A program made the translations under genes and the position numbers. From assembly GCA_016187925.1 (NCBI GenBank), contig JACPIS010000012.1, positions 1 through 41,244 of the forward strand: DNA of 41,244 nt, read 5' to 3'. Every line of letters starts with the position of its first letter. Position 1 is the stretch's first letter. Origin of the DNA: Opitutia bacterium. GTDB taxonomy: Bacteria; Verrucomicrobiota; Verrucomicrobiia; Opitutales; Opitutaceae. This document shows positions 33,735 to 41,244 of this stretch, in pieces. Under the pieces are notes generated by a model. That model made no database searches. It was not told the origin of the DNA and saw nothing but the letters and a program-made list of their open reading frames with translations.

Positions 33735-35245
33735 TGAAACGCCTTTTGCCCGGTCTCGCTCTGGCTCTCGTCTTTCTGCCGCCGATGGCGCGCGCGGCCG
33801 ACGAGCTGTTCGACTTCGAGGTGTTGCAGTTCCGGGCCAAGACGCTCGCGATGCAGCCCTATCAGGAGCCGAAGCAGCGCGTGCCGGACTGGCTGCTGAA
33901 GCTCAACTACGATCAGTTTCGCGACATCCGCTTCGATCCGATGCGCGCGTGGTGGCGCGCCGAACAGCTGCCGTTTCATCTGCAGTTCTTTCATCCCGGC
34001 GGTCTTTTCAGCAAGCCGGTGCAGATTCACGAGGTCATCGGCAGGAAGGAGCGCAAGATCGACTTTTCGCCGCGGCTCTTCGACTACGGCCACAACAAGC
34101 TCAGCGGGCGCATCCCCTCGGACATGGGCTTCGCGGGCTTCCGGTTGCACGCGGCGTTGAACCGGCCGGATTATTACGACGAGCTCGCCGTGTTTCTCGG
34201 CGCGAGCTACTTCCGGGCGCTCGGCAAGGGCATGCACTACGGCCTGTCGGCGCGCGGCCTCGCCCTCGACACCGCCGAGCCCGGCGGCGAGGAGTTTCCG
34301 GCCTTCGAGCAGTTTTGGATCGAGCGTCCGGTCGCCGGAGCGAAGAGCGTCACCGTCTACGCCCTGCTGAACAGCCCGAGCGTGGCGGGCGCCTACCGTT
34401 TCATCATCACGCCGGGTGTCGAGACCGTCATGCAGGTGAAGGCCGCGGTTTATTGCCGGAAAAATCCCAAGGTCTTCGGCATCGCGCCGCTCACGAGCAT
34501 GTTTGCCCACGGCGAGAACACGGGCTGGTCGTCGAACGATTTCCGTCCCGAGGTGCATGACTCCGACGGCCTGCTGATGGAGACCGGGGCGGGGGAGTGG
34601 ATCTGGCGGCCGCTCGTCAACCCCCGCGAGGTCCGCCTCTCGTCGTTTTCCGATCCGTCGCCGCGCGGCTTCGGCCTCATGCAACGCGACCGGGAGTTTG
34701 GGCACTACGACGATCTGGAGGCCTATTATCATCAGCGGCCCAGCGCTTGGGTCGAGCCGGTGGGCGGGTGGGGCCCGGGCGTCGTCCGCCTCGTGGAGCT
34801 GCCGTCACCGACCGAGACGAACGACAACGTCGTGGCGTTCTGGGTGCCGGCGCAACTGCCACCCGCGGGCGAGCCGATCGCGTTCGAGTACAGGCTGCAT
34901 TGGCTGATGGATCCGGCCGGACGTCCGCCGGCGGGACATGTTTCCTCCACGCGGCAGGCGAGCGTGCTGGGCCAGCCGGGCCTGCGGCGCTTCGTGGTCG
35001 AATTCGACGGCCGCTACCTCAACCAGGAGCCGAGCGACCCGGAGATCAAGGCCGTCGTCTCCGTGGGTGGCGGGGCGCGGCTGGCAGCCGAGTCTTTGGT
35101 GCAGAAAAATAATTTTTCCGGCGCATGGCGCGCGGTGTTCGAGGTGCAACCCGACAATTCCGGCCGGCCGGTCGAAATGCGCTGCTACCTCAAAAAGGGG
35201 CAGCACGTCCTCACGGAGACATGGAGCTACCTCTGGAATCCCTGA
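33734..35245 (+). CDS. opgG: Periplasmic glucan biosynthesis protein OpgG/MdoG
   Basis: A 503-residue periplasmic protein (signal peptide about 1-21, ending A-R-A) matching OpgG over its whole length. Recognisable stretches are Y-D-Q-F-R-D-I-R-F, F-L-G-A-S-Y-F-R-A-L-G, Y-G-L-S-A-R-G-L-A-L-D-T, M-F-A-H-G-E-N and L-V-N-P-R-E-V. OpgG shapes the beta-glucan backbone made by OpgH, giving osmoregulated periplasmic glucans. Its start overlaps the uracil-DNA glycosylase stop by 1 nt. Its end overlaps the next gene by 25 nt. OpgG rather than OpgD is inferred from linkage to opgH. Confidence 0.93.
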   Translation: MKRLLPGLALALVFLPPMARAADELFDFEVLQFRAKTLAMQPYQEPKQRVPDWLLKLNYDQFRDIRFDPMRAWWRAEQLPFHLQFFHPGGLFSKPVQIHEVIGRKERKIDFSPRLFDYGHNKLSGRIPSDMGFAGFRLHAALNRPDYYDELAVFLGASYFRALGKGMHYGLSARGLALDTAEPGGEEFPAFEQFWIERPVAGAKSVTVYALLNSPSVAGAYRFIITPGVETVMQVKAAVYCRKNPKVFGIAPLTSMFAHGENTGWSSNDFRPEVHDSDGLLMETGAGEWIWRPLVNPREVRLSSFSDPSPRGFGLMQRDREFGHYDDLEAYYHQRPSAWVEPVGGWGPGVVRLVELPSPTETNDNVVAFWVPAQLPPAGEPIAFEYRLHWLMDPAGRPPAGHVSSTRQASVLGQPGLRRFVVEFDGRYLNQEPSDPEIKAVVSVGGGARLAAESLVQKNNFSGAWRAVFEVQPDNSGRPVEMRCYLKKGQHVLTETWSYLWNP

Positions 35246-35808
35246 GCGCGTTCCGGCCCAGGACGGGTACGCCCGAGGAGTGGAACGCCGCCTACGTCCG
35301 CGTCGAGGACTACCTGCGCGCCCACCGCGTGCACAACCGGCTGCAGCAAAGCCGTCTCCTCCAGGAGGTGCTCGTCCGGGCGGCACGCCGCCATGAGCAG
35401 AACCCGGCGGTTTCGCCCACCACGCTCGCGGCCGAAGAGATCGACCGGATGATGGACGAGTGGTTCGGAGAATTGCTGGAGGACAAACAGCTGCCGCACG
35501 AACGCATCGCGATCGAGGGGCGGGTGGCGCTGTCGATGTGCGATGGCGTGGAGCGGTGGCCCTATTCTTTTCTCGATATGCGGAACGTGCCGCCGGAGTT
35601 TGTGCAGGAGATGAAACGACGCTCGATGCAGGCGGGGCCCGATCTCGCGGTTTCGAGCATGGTGCCGCGCGAGATCGAACTCGGCACCATCACCGAGGTG
35701 GCGGGACAGACCTTCGAGCAGATCGAGAAATGGCCGATCTTGCGCGTGACGCTGCTTTGGACGCTGTTCCTCGCCGTGCTGGCCCTGGTTTTCTACGCGA
35801 CGCGCTGA
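35221..35808 (+). CDS. Unknown protein between opgG and opgH, C-terminal membrane anchor
   Basis: A 195-residue protein I cannot assign to a family. The N-terminal part is helical and soluble (L-S-A-F-R-P-R-T-G-T-P-E-E-W near 9-22, many Arg/Gln/Leu). The C-terminus is one transmembrane helix (about 171-192), so it is probably a tail-anchored inner-membrane protein facing the cytoplasm. The ATG at 35221 overlaps opgG by 25 nt and the stop is 1 nt before opgH, so it is embedded in the opgGH unit. A role in assembling or regulating the OpgH synthase is a reasonable guess from position only. The N-terminal segment resembles short regions that precede the membrane part of longer OpgH proteins (inference), so it may be a split-off OpgH N-domain. 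Confidence 0.8.
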   Translation: MELPLESLSAFRPRTGTPEEWNAAYVRVEDYLRAHRVHNRLQQSRLLQEVLVRAARRHEQNPAVSPTTLAAEEIDRMMDEWFGELLEDKQLPHERIAIEGRVALSMCDGVERWPYSFLDMRNVPPEFVQEMKRRSMQAGPDLAVSSMVPREIELGTITEVAGQTFEQIEKWPILRVTLLWTLFLAVLALVFYATR

Positions 35809-35809
35809 C

Positions 35810-37960
35810 ATGTCCCGCTATTTCACAGTCGAGCAGGTGGACAAGGGCCGCGTCAGCCGGCGGCGCGCGACGTTCTTCTCGCTCGTCTTCCTGCTGACGA
35901 GCGCGGCCACGTGGTTCATGGCCGACATTCTGTCGCGCGGCGTCTTCGGCCCCGTGGAGGTGTTGGTGCTCGTGCTGTTCGTGATCCTGTTCGCGAATGT
36001 CGCGGCGGGTTTCTGCACGGCGTTGCTGGGCTTCTACGTCATCAATCGCGGCGGCGACAGCGCCCGCATCATGCGCAGCCTGGCGGACGAGAAGCTGGCG
36101 GAGTTGCCGCTGGCCAGCACCGCCATTGTGATGCCGATCTGCAACGAGGACCCCAGCCGCATCTTCGAGGGACTCCGCGTCATCTACCGCTCGCTCGAGC
36201 ATACGGGGCGGCTGGATGATTTTGATTTTTTCATCCTCAGCGATTCGAGCGATCCCAACAAATGGATCCAGGAGGAGGTGGCGTGGGCCGAGCTCTGCAA
36301 GCAGCTGAACGGATTAGGCCGCATCTTCTACCGCAAGCGCCGCGTGTCGCTGAACAAGAAGAGCGGCAACGTCGCCGACTTCCTGCGCCGCTGGGGCCGC
36401 AGCTACCGTTACATGACCGTGCTCGACGCGGACAGCATCATGACGGGCGAGTCCGTTGTGAAACTCGTCGCGATGATGGAGCGCAACCCCCAGGTCGGCA
36501 TCCTGCAGACCGCGCCGCGCGTCGTGAACGGCGTCACGCTTTACTCGCGCATCCAGCAGTTCGCCAACCGGCTCTACAGCCCGCTGTTCCTCGCCGGCCT
36601 CAACTACTGGCATCAGGGCGAAAGCAACTTCTGGGGCCACAACGCCGTCATCCGCGTCGCTCCGTTCATCGAGCACTGCTGCCTGCCCGAGTTGCCCGGC
36701 ACCGAGCCGTTCGGCGGACGCATCCTGAGCCACGACTTCGTCGAAGCGGCGTTGATGCGCAAGGCCGGCTGGAACGTCTGGCTGGTCTACGATCTCGAGG
36801 GCAGTTTCGAGGAAGGGCCGCCGACGCTCATCGACAGTGCGAAGCGCGACCGGCGCTGGTGCCAGGGCAATTTGCAGCACAGCTGGCTGCTGTTCGCGCG
36901 CGGCTTTCATCCGATCAACCGCTTTCACCTGCTCATGGGCGTCATGGGCTACGTGGCTTCGCCGCTGTGGATGCTGTTCATGCTGATCAGCACGATGCAT
37001 CGCTTTCACGAGGTGGTGTCGGGCAGCTACACGACTTTCCACGCGGAGAATTACACGCTGGTCTTCGGCTACGCGGTCGAGGTGCCGGAAGCGTTCGCGC
37101 TGTTCATCCTCACCATGCTGCTGCTTTTCCTACCGAAGGTCATCAGCGTACTCCTTGAACTGAAACAACGGCGCGGGGTGGCTTACGGCGGCCCTGTGCG
37201 CCTCGTGGCCAGCGCGCTGCTGGAGATGGCGGCCTCGACGCTGATGGCGCCGATCAACATGATGTTTCACACGAAGTTCGTCATCTATATCCTGCTCGGG
37301 CAGGGTGTGAGCTGGACGACGCAGCGGCGCGGGGCCAGTGACGACGCGGCTTGGCGCGAGGCGATCGTCACGCACGCGGCGCAAATGGCCTTCGGCCTCG
37401 TGTGGGGCCTGTCAGCCTTCATCCTCGTGCCGTCGTTCTTCTGGTGGCTGCTGCCGGTGCTGCTGGGCCTGGTGCTCTCCGCGCCGCTCTCGATTTTCCT
37501 CGGCAAGGCGAGCTTCGGCCGGCGGGCGAAGGAGCTGAAACTGTTCCTGACGCCGGACGAGACCGAGCCGGCCCCGGAACTGCCCCTGCTCGAGCGCCAT
37601 CTGGAGGAGTGCTATCAGCACATGCAGCCGATTCCGGAGCTGCGTGAGGACTACGGCCTGATGCAGGCGGTGCTCGATCCCTACGTGAATGCGGTGCACG
37701 TCTCGTTGCTCCGGCAGCGCCAGGGCAGCCATACCGTGCGGCGCTACTTCGTGGATCTGCGCAAGCGGTTGCTCGCCGACGGTCCGGGCAGGCTTTCTCC
37801 GAAAGAAAAGATGGCGCTGCTGCGCGACGCCGAGTCGATGAACTGGCTGCACGAGGAGCTGTGGAAGCGCCCCGCGGAGCAGCTCTCCGCGTGGTGGCAG
37901 CTGGCGATGCGCCAGTATAACGTCCTCACCGCCACGCCGGTGACGGCGCTGTATCGCTGA
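35810..37960 (+). CDS. opgH: Glucan biosynthesis glucosyltransferase OpgH/MdoH
   Basis: A 716-residue polytopic GT2 glucosyltransferase that makes the linear beta-1,2-glucan and passes it across the inner membrane. The N-terminus has two transmembrane helices (about 24-85). The catalytic domain shows T-A-I-V-M-P-I-C-N-E-D near 102-112, the D-A-D of V-L-D-A-D-S near 204-209, and the R-R-W-C-Q-G-N motif near 344-350. Further helices follow. It is shorter than E. coli OpgH (847), mostly at the N-terminus, which fits the idea that the gene before it supplies a missing N-terminal part. Its stop abuts, with no gap, the stop of the convergent DUF1573 gene (TGATCA). Confidence 0.94.
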   Translation: MSRYFTVEQVDKGRVSRRRATFFSLVFLLTSAATWFMADILSRGVFGPVEVLVLVLFVILFANVAAGFCTALLGFYVINRGGDSARIMRSLADEKLAELPLASTAIVMPICNEDPSRIFEGLRVIYRSLEHTGRLDDFDFFILSDSSDPNKWIQEEVAWAELCKQLNGLGRIFYRKRRVSLNKKSGNVADFLRRWGRSYRYMTVLDADSIMTGESVVKLVAMMERNPQVGILQTAPRVVNGVTLYSRIQQFANRLYSPLFLAGLNYWHQGESNFWGHNAVIRVAPFIEHCCLPELPGTEPFGGRILSHDFVEAALMRKAGWNVWLVYDLEGSFEEGPPTLIDSAKRDRRWCQGNLQHSWLLFARGFHPINRFHLLMGVMGYVASPLWMLFMLISTMHRFHEVVSGSYTTFHAENYTLVFGYAVEVPEAFALFILTMLLLFLPKVISVLLELKQRRGVAYGGPVRLVASALLEMAASTLMAPINMMFHTKFVIYILLGQGVSWTTQRRGASDDAAWREAIVTHAAQMAFGLVWGLSAFILVPSFFWWLLPVLLGLVLSAPLSIFLGKASFGRRAKELKLFLTPDETEPAPELPLLERHLEECYQHMQPIPELREDYGLMQAVLDPYVNAVHVSLLRQRQGSHTVRRYFVDLRKRLLADGPGRLSPKEKMALLRDAESMNWLHEELWKRPAEQLSAWWQLAMRQYNVLTATPVTALYR

Positions 37961-38608
37961 TCAGCGCACGTTGGCGTAGGCGCTGAGCAGGACCGCGCGG
38001 CCGGCGAGGTCCTGGCCCTTGATCCGGATCGCGGCATTCGCGGCGGTCGCCGTGCTGGCCGGGCGGAGAAACAGGCGGTAGCGCCGCCCGTGTTCGACGG
38101 GTTCGAGGCGCGTCGAGAAAGATCCGTTGCTGGAGGTCGCCTCCGTGAAGTCGATCCAGAGATCCTCGGCGACGGTGATGACGATCAACTCTTCGGTAAG
38201 GGCGGCTCCGATCGGCCAGTCGCGCGTGCGGGGTGTGATCGCGGCCGGTTCGGGCACCTCGATCCGGACGTGGAGGCGGATGGGGGTGGGGGCATCGTCA
38301 GTCACGATACTGATGCTCCGCTCGTAGAGTCCGAAGCGGTCACCGACGGTGAACGTGGCGTCGATCCGGCCGGTCTCGCCGGGCTGATAAACCGGCTTGT
38401 CGCTGGTGGCTGTCAGGCAATCGCAGTTGCTCTGGATGTCTCGCAGCGCGACGGGCCTTGCTCCGGTATTCTTGAAGGTAAAGGCGATCTCGACCGTCGT
38501 CTGGAACGGCGCGGCACGCGCTTCGATGGTGGTGCTCTGCCAATCGAGGGCGAGGGCGTTGGCGGCGAGGGCGGCGAAAAGGCAGGCCAGCAGTCGGGGG
38601 CGGAGCAT
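37961..38608 (-). CDS. DUF1573 secreted protein
   Basis: A 215-residue secreted protein (signal peptide about 1-20, ending N-A-L-A). A DUF1573 domain near 30-110 has F-x-F-K-N-T-G-A-R-P-V-A-L and the S-N-C-D-C cysteine pair, an Ig/ASH-like fold. A second beta-rich half follows to the C-terminus. The function is unknown. The ATG at 38608 is preferred over the GTG at 38620, because the signal peptide then starts at once with M-L-R-P-R-L-L. It lies 24 nt downstream of the Hpt gene on the same strand and may share its transcript. Confidence 0.85.
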   Translation of the reverse strand: MLRPRLLACLFAALAANALALDWQSTTIEARAAPFQTTVEIAFTFKNTGARPVALRDIQSNCDCLTATSDKPVYQPGETGRIDATFTVGDRFGLYERSISIVTDDAPTPIRLHVRIEVPEPAAITPRTRDWPIGAALTEELIVITVAEDLWIDFTEATSSNGSFSTRLEPVEHGRRYRLFLRPASTATAANAAIRIKGQDLAGRAVLLSAYANVR

Positions 38609-38632
38609 GGGAGGGACCACAACGCGGGCGCC

Positions 38633-38995
38633 TCACTTGCCGAGCCGCAAGTTTTCCAAGGCGGCCTTGACGCGGGTAAATTCCGTTTGCAGCGCCGGCA
38701 AAAGCGTCTGGACGGTGGGGTAGGTCTGGTCTTTGCCGGCCTGCTCCATCCGGCGCGCGATGTCGCACAAGGCCAGGGCCCCGAAATTGCTCGCGCTACC
38801 CTTGATGCTGTGGGCCGCGCGCGTGAGGTCCGTGGCGTTCTTCGTGGCGAGGGACAGCTCGATCTCCGCGATGCGCTTGGGCGTGTCCTGCAGAAAAATA
38901 TCCACCAGTTCGCAGAAGAACGCCCCGCCATCGTCGGGGCTGACCGCGCGGAGGGCCTCGATGGCATTCGGATCAAGCAGGGGTTGGTTCGTCAT
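38633..38995 (-). CDS. Hpt domain phosphotransfer protein
   Basis: A 120-residue stand-alone histidine phosphotransfer domain. The phospho-accepting His62 sits in A-A-H-S-I-K-G-S-A-S-N-F-G, the classic Hpt signature. It shuttles phosphate between a hybrid sensor kinase and a response regulator, neither of which is in the window. The helical pattern of the four-helix bundle fits the whole length, so it is not a fragment of a larger kinase. The ATG at 38995 is the sole good start. Upstream, 38996-39229 is shared with the divergent metK gene. Confidence 0.92.
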   Translation of the reverse strand: MTNQPLLDPNAIEALRAVSPDDGGAFFCELVDIFLQDTPKRIAEIELSLATKNATDLTRAAHSIKGSASNFGALALCDIARRMEQAGKDQTYPTVQTLLPALQTEFTRVKAALENLRLGK

Positions 38996-39028
38996 GGGGG
39001 AACACGGTCCGAGTCCGTGGGTGACACA

Positions 39029-39144
39029 GACTGCTCATCCGACTGCTCGGCCCGGGCAGGATGGTTTTATAGCGGCGACTAGCGGGGTGACTTGAACGGA
39101 CTGAGCTAACCTCCTGCCCATCAGGGTAGCAAGCCAGCAGTCGG
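39029..39144. promoter_or_regulatory. Candidate structured RNA element upstream of metK
   Basis: This gene-free stretch can fold into nested helices: 39039-39047 pairs perfectly (9 bp) with 39136-39144. Inside it 39054-39061 plus 39063-39066 pairs with 39108-39119 (12 bp, one bulged base). A second copy of GACTGCT at 39029-39035 could compete for the outer strand, a possible switch. The position before metK-ahcY suggests SAM- or SAH-dependent control, but I cannot match it to a known riboswitch: no SAM-I GGCAAC core and no SAM-II pattern is seen. The element could also act on the minus strand as the leader of the Hpt gene. A GATAAT -10 candidate at 39183-39188 would put metK transcription downstream of it. 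Confidence 0.4.
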
Positions 39145-39229
39145 CGCGTGACAGACAATGCATCGTGGAATCTGGATATGATGATAATCTACTTGCCCTC
39201 CTGCGGCGGAATCCTTTCGTAGGCGGCTT

Positions 39230-40399
39230 ATGGCTAACTCTTTTGTTTTCTCCTCTGAATCCGTCGGCGAAGGTCACCCCGATAAGGTTGCGGACCTTAT
39301 CTCCGACAGCGTGCTGGACGCCTGCCTCGCACAGGACCGCACCAGCCGCGTGGCGTGCGAGACCATGGTGAAGTCCAACATGGTCATCCTCGCCGGCGAG
39401 ATCACCACCAGCGCCAAGCTCAACTACGAGCGCATCGTGCGCCACGCCATCCGCGAGATCGGCTACGTCAACGGCGACGACGTCTTCCACGCCGACCAGG
39501 TTTTCATCAACAACTACCTCACGCGTCAGTCACCCGACATCGCGCAGGGCGTCGACGCCAAGAAGGCCAAAGGCAAGAAGACCGCCGAGCAGGGCGCCGG
39601 CGACCAAGGCATCATGTTCGGTTACGCGTGCAACGAGACGCCCGAGCTCATGCCGACGCCGATCATGTTCGCGCACCGCCTCGGCCGCGAGCTGACCCGC
39701 ATCCGCAAGAGCGGCAAGGTCAACTGGCTCCGCCCCGACGCGAAGTCCCAGGTGTCCGTCCGCTACGAGAACGACAAGCCCGTCGAGGTCGTCAACGTCG
39801 TCATCTCCACGCAGCACACCGCCGACGTCGCGCACGCCACGCTCGAAAAATATCTCATCGAGAACGTCATCAAGAAGGTCATCCCGGCGCGCATGCTCAA
39901 CCGGAAGACCGAGTATCTCATCAACCCCACCGGCCGCTTCGTCATCGGCGGCCCGCAGGGCGACTCCGGCCTCACCGGCCGCAAGATCATCGTCGACACC
40001 TACGGTGGCTGGGGCCGCCACGGTGGCGGCGCTTTCTCGGGCAAGGATCCGTCCAAGGTCGACCGCTCGGCCGCCTACATGGGCCGCTGGATCGCCAAGA
40101 ACATCGTCGCGGCCGGCCTTGCCACGCACGCCGAGATCCAGTTCGCCTACGCCATCGGCCACCCGAAGCCCGTCTCCGTCCGCGTCGAGACGTTCGGCAC
40201 CGGCACCGTCAGCGATGAGCGCATCACCGCCGCCGTGCAGGAAGTCTTCAGCTTCAAGCCCGCCGACATCGTTTCGCAGCTCAATCTCCTCCGCCCGATC
40301 TACCGCCAGACGACCAATTACGGTCACTTCGGCAAGAAGGGCCTGCCCTGGGAGCTCACCAACAAGGCCGCCGCGCTCCGCGCCGCCGCCACCAAGTAA
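39230..40399 (+). CDS. metK: S-adenosylmethionine synthetase
   Basis: A 389-residue enzyme that makes SAM from methionine and ATP. All MetK signatures are in place: S-V-G-E-G-H-P-D-K at 11-19, [11 protein letters not shown] at 122-132, and the [22 protein letters not shown] loop that lines the active site. The length matches the family (about 385-400). The ATG at 39230 gives the usual start just before the first strand. ahcY follows after 20 nt, so the two form a SAM-cycle operon. The 234-nt region before it holds the structured element described separately. Confidence 0.96.
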   Translation: MANSFVFSSESVGEGHPDKVADLISDSVLDACLAQDRTSRVACETMVKSNMVILAGEITTSAKLNYERIVRHAIREIGYVNGDDVFHADQVFINNYLTRQSPDIAQGVDAKKAKGKKTAEQGAGDQGIMFGYACNETPELMPTPIMFAHRLGRELTRIRKSGKVNWLRPDAKSQVSVRYENDKPVEVVNVVISTQHTADVAHATLEKYLIENVIKKVIPARMLNRKTEYLINPTGRFVIGGPQGDSGLTGRKIIVDTYGGWGRHGGGAFSGKDPSKVDRSAAYMGRWIAKNIVAAGLATHAEIQFAYAIGHPKPVSVRVETFGTGTVSDERITAAVQEVFSFKPADIVSQLNLLRPIYRQTTNYGHFGKKGLPWELTNKAAALRAAATK

Positions 40400-40419
40400 A
40401 CCGCCAACTCCTCACTCCC

Positions 40420-41244
40420 ATGGCTACCGCCACCACTGCTTCCGCCCAGTCCGATTTCAAGGTCAAGGACATCACTCTCGCCGACTGGGGCCGCAAGGAG
40501 ATCCAGATCGCCGAGCACGAGATGCCCGGCCTCATGTCCGTGCGCAAAAAATTCGGCCCGTCCAAGCCGCTCGCCGGCGTTCGCGTCACCGGCTCGCTGC
40601 ACATGACGATCCAGACCGCCGTCCTCATCGAGACGCTGGTCGAGCTCGGTGCCTCCGTTCGCTGGGCCTCGTGCAACATCTTCTCGACCCAGGACCACGC
40701 CGCCTCCGCCATCGCCAAGGCCGGCGTGCCCGTCTTCGCCTGGAAAGGCGAGACCCTCGAGGAATACTGGGACTGCACCCTGCAGGCCGTCTTCCATCCA
40801 GGCGGCAAGGGCCCGCAGCTCGTCGTCGACGACGGCGGCGACGTCACGCTTCTCATTCACAAGGGCTACCAGCTCGAGGAAGGTGACAAGTGGGTCAATA
40901 CCCCATCGTCCAACCACGAGGAGCAGGTCATCAAGAACCTCCTCAAGAAGGTTCACGCCGAGGATCCGCTCCGTTGGCACAACCTCGTCAAGGACTGGCG
41001 CGGCGTCTCCGAGGAGACCACCACCGGCGTCCACCGCCTCTACCAGATGCTCGAGAAGGGCCAGCTGCTCGTCCCGGCCATCAACGTCAACGACTCCGTC
41101 ACGAAGTCCAAGTTCGACAACCTCTACGGCTGCCGCGAGTCACTCGCCGACGGCCTCAAGCGCGCCACCGACGTCATGATCGCCGGCAAGGTCGCCTGCG
41201 TCTGCGGTTACGGCGACGTCGGCAAGGGCTCCGCCCACTCCCTC
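40420..41244 (+). CDS. ahcY: Adenosylhomocysteinase, N-terminal part (runs off the window)
   Basis: 275 codons are visible, with no stop before the window ends. The protein hydrolyses S-adenosylhomocysteine to adenosine and homocysteine, relieving product inhibition of methyltransferases and recycling methionine. It has the substrate-domain motifs H-M-T-I-Q-T-A near 61-67, S-C-N-I-F-S-T-Q-D near 84-92 and [11 protein letters not shown]. The window ends in the NAD-binding G-Y-G-D-V-G-K-G at 263-270. The ATG at 40420 lies 20 nt after metK and gives the typical N-terminus. The NAD domain and C-terminal K-x-x-x-Y tail fall outside the window. Confidence 0.95.
   Translation, partial: MATATTASAQSDFKVKDITLADWGRKEIQIAEHEMPGLMSVRKKFGPSKPLAGVRVTGSLHMTIQTAVLIETLVELGASVRWASCNIFSTQDHAASAIAKAGVPVFAWKGETLEEYWDCTLQAVFHPGGKGPQLVVDDGGDVTLLIHKGYQLEEGDKWVNTPSSNHEEQVIKNLLKKVHAEDPLRWHNLVKDWRGVSEETTTGVHRLYQMLEKGQLLVPAINVNDSVTKSKFDNLYGCRESLADGLKRATDVMIAGKVACVCGYGDVGKGSAHSL

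Noticed and set aside
39048-39119. Minus-strand tRNA-like segment (acceptor-like GGGCAGG/CCTGCCC, D-arm and T-loop words)
   Set aside because: There is no anticodon arm, the D stem has no partner and the T stem does not pair, so it is not a working tRNA; it is kept only as part of the structured-element finding.
39001-39229. Known SAM or SAH riboswitch before metK
   Set aside because: I could not find the conserved core of SAM-I, SAM-II or SAH classes by eye. An Rfam scan would decide.
39035-39490. Minus-strand 151-codon frame over the metK start
   Set aside because: It overlaps metK and the structured element, has no domain and shows shadow composition.

Overview
The window reads as a piece of chromosome from a high-G+C member of the Verrucomicrobiota, most likely the Opitutaceae. 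This is inferred from gene content, not from a marker-gene match: the McsA-McsB-ClpC cluster, LpxI, an exosortase/EpsI protein, FecR/beta-barrel/Wza/Wzc export genes, opgGH, and weak ribosome binding sites throughout. I find no rRNA, no complete tRNA, no CRISPR array, no transposase and no phage gene. Two genes are broken (clpC and an outer-membrane barrel), which may be real or may be assembly errors.

Layout. 1-136: the tail of a branched-chain aminotransferase. 301-4354: mcsA, mcsB and clpC (protein-arginine phosphorylation and proteolysis), closed by a good terminator; clpC lacks about 100 bp including its second Walker A motif. 4514-5481: an ExbB/ExbD energising pair. 5617-8669: a short-chain dehydrogenase, a hypothetical gene, dtd (carrying an in-frame palindromic repeat) and fabV, with heptamer-type inverted repeats between genes. 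8819-8872: a REPIN. 8899-10391: an ECF sigma factor and its anti-sigma factor. 10477-12239: an exosortase/EpsI fusion plus a tiny overlapping membrane ORF. 12336-16223: a secreted redoxin, a DapF homologue with both catalytic cysteines changed to serine, a DUF4336 protein and a conserved protein of unknown function.

16404-20812: SppA peptidase, SufT-like Fe-S assembly factor, a VOC protein, tRNA-dihydrouridine synthase and a bifunctional-nuclease-family protein, then LpxI (20886-21725). 21830-26646 is a minus-strand polysaccharide export operon: FecR-like protein, beta-barrel (frameshifted), Wza-like SLBB export protein and Wzc-like tyrosine autokinase. It has a strong -10 and a palindrome upstream and a terminator downstream. 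leuS (26765-29431) follows.

29435-37960 is a very compact plus-strand run of seven genes: an HtrA-type protease, a catalytically dead HtrA-like PDZ protein, riboflavin synthase, a family-4-like uracil-DNA glycosylase, opgG, an unknown membrane-anchored protein and opgH. Envelope quality control and osmoregulated periplasmic glucan synthesis therefore appear to be co-transcribed. After a DUF1573 protein and an Hpt phosphotransfer protein on the other strand, the window ends with metK and the start of ahcY (the SAM cycle), preceded by a gene-free stretch with long-range complementary segments.
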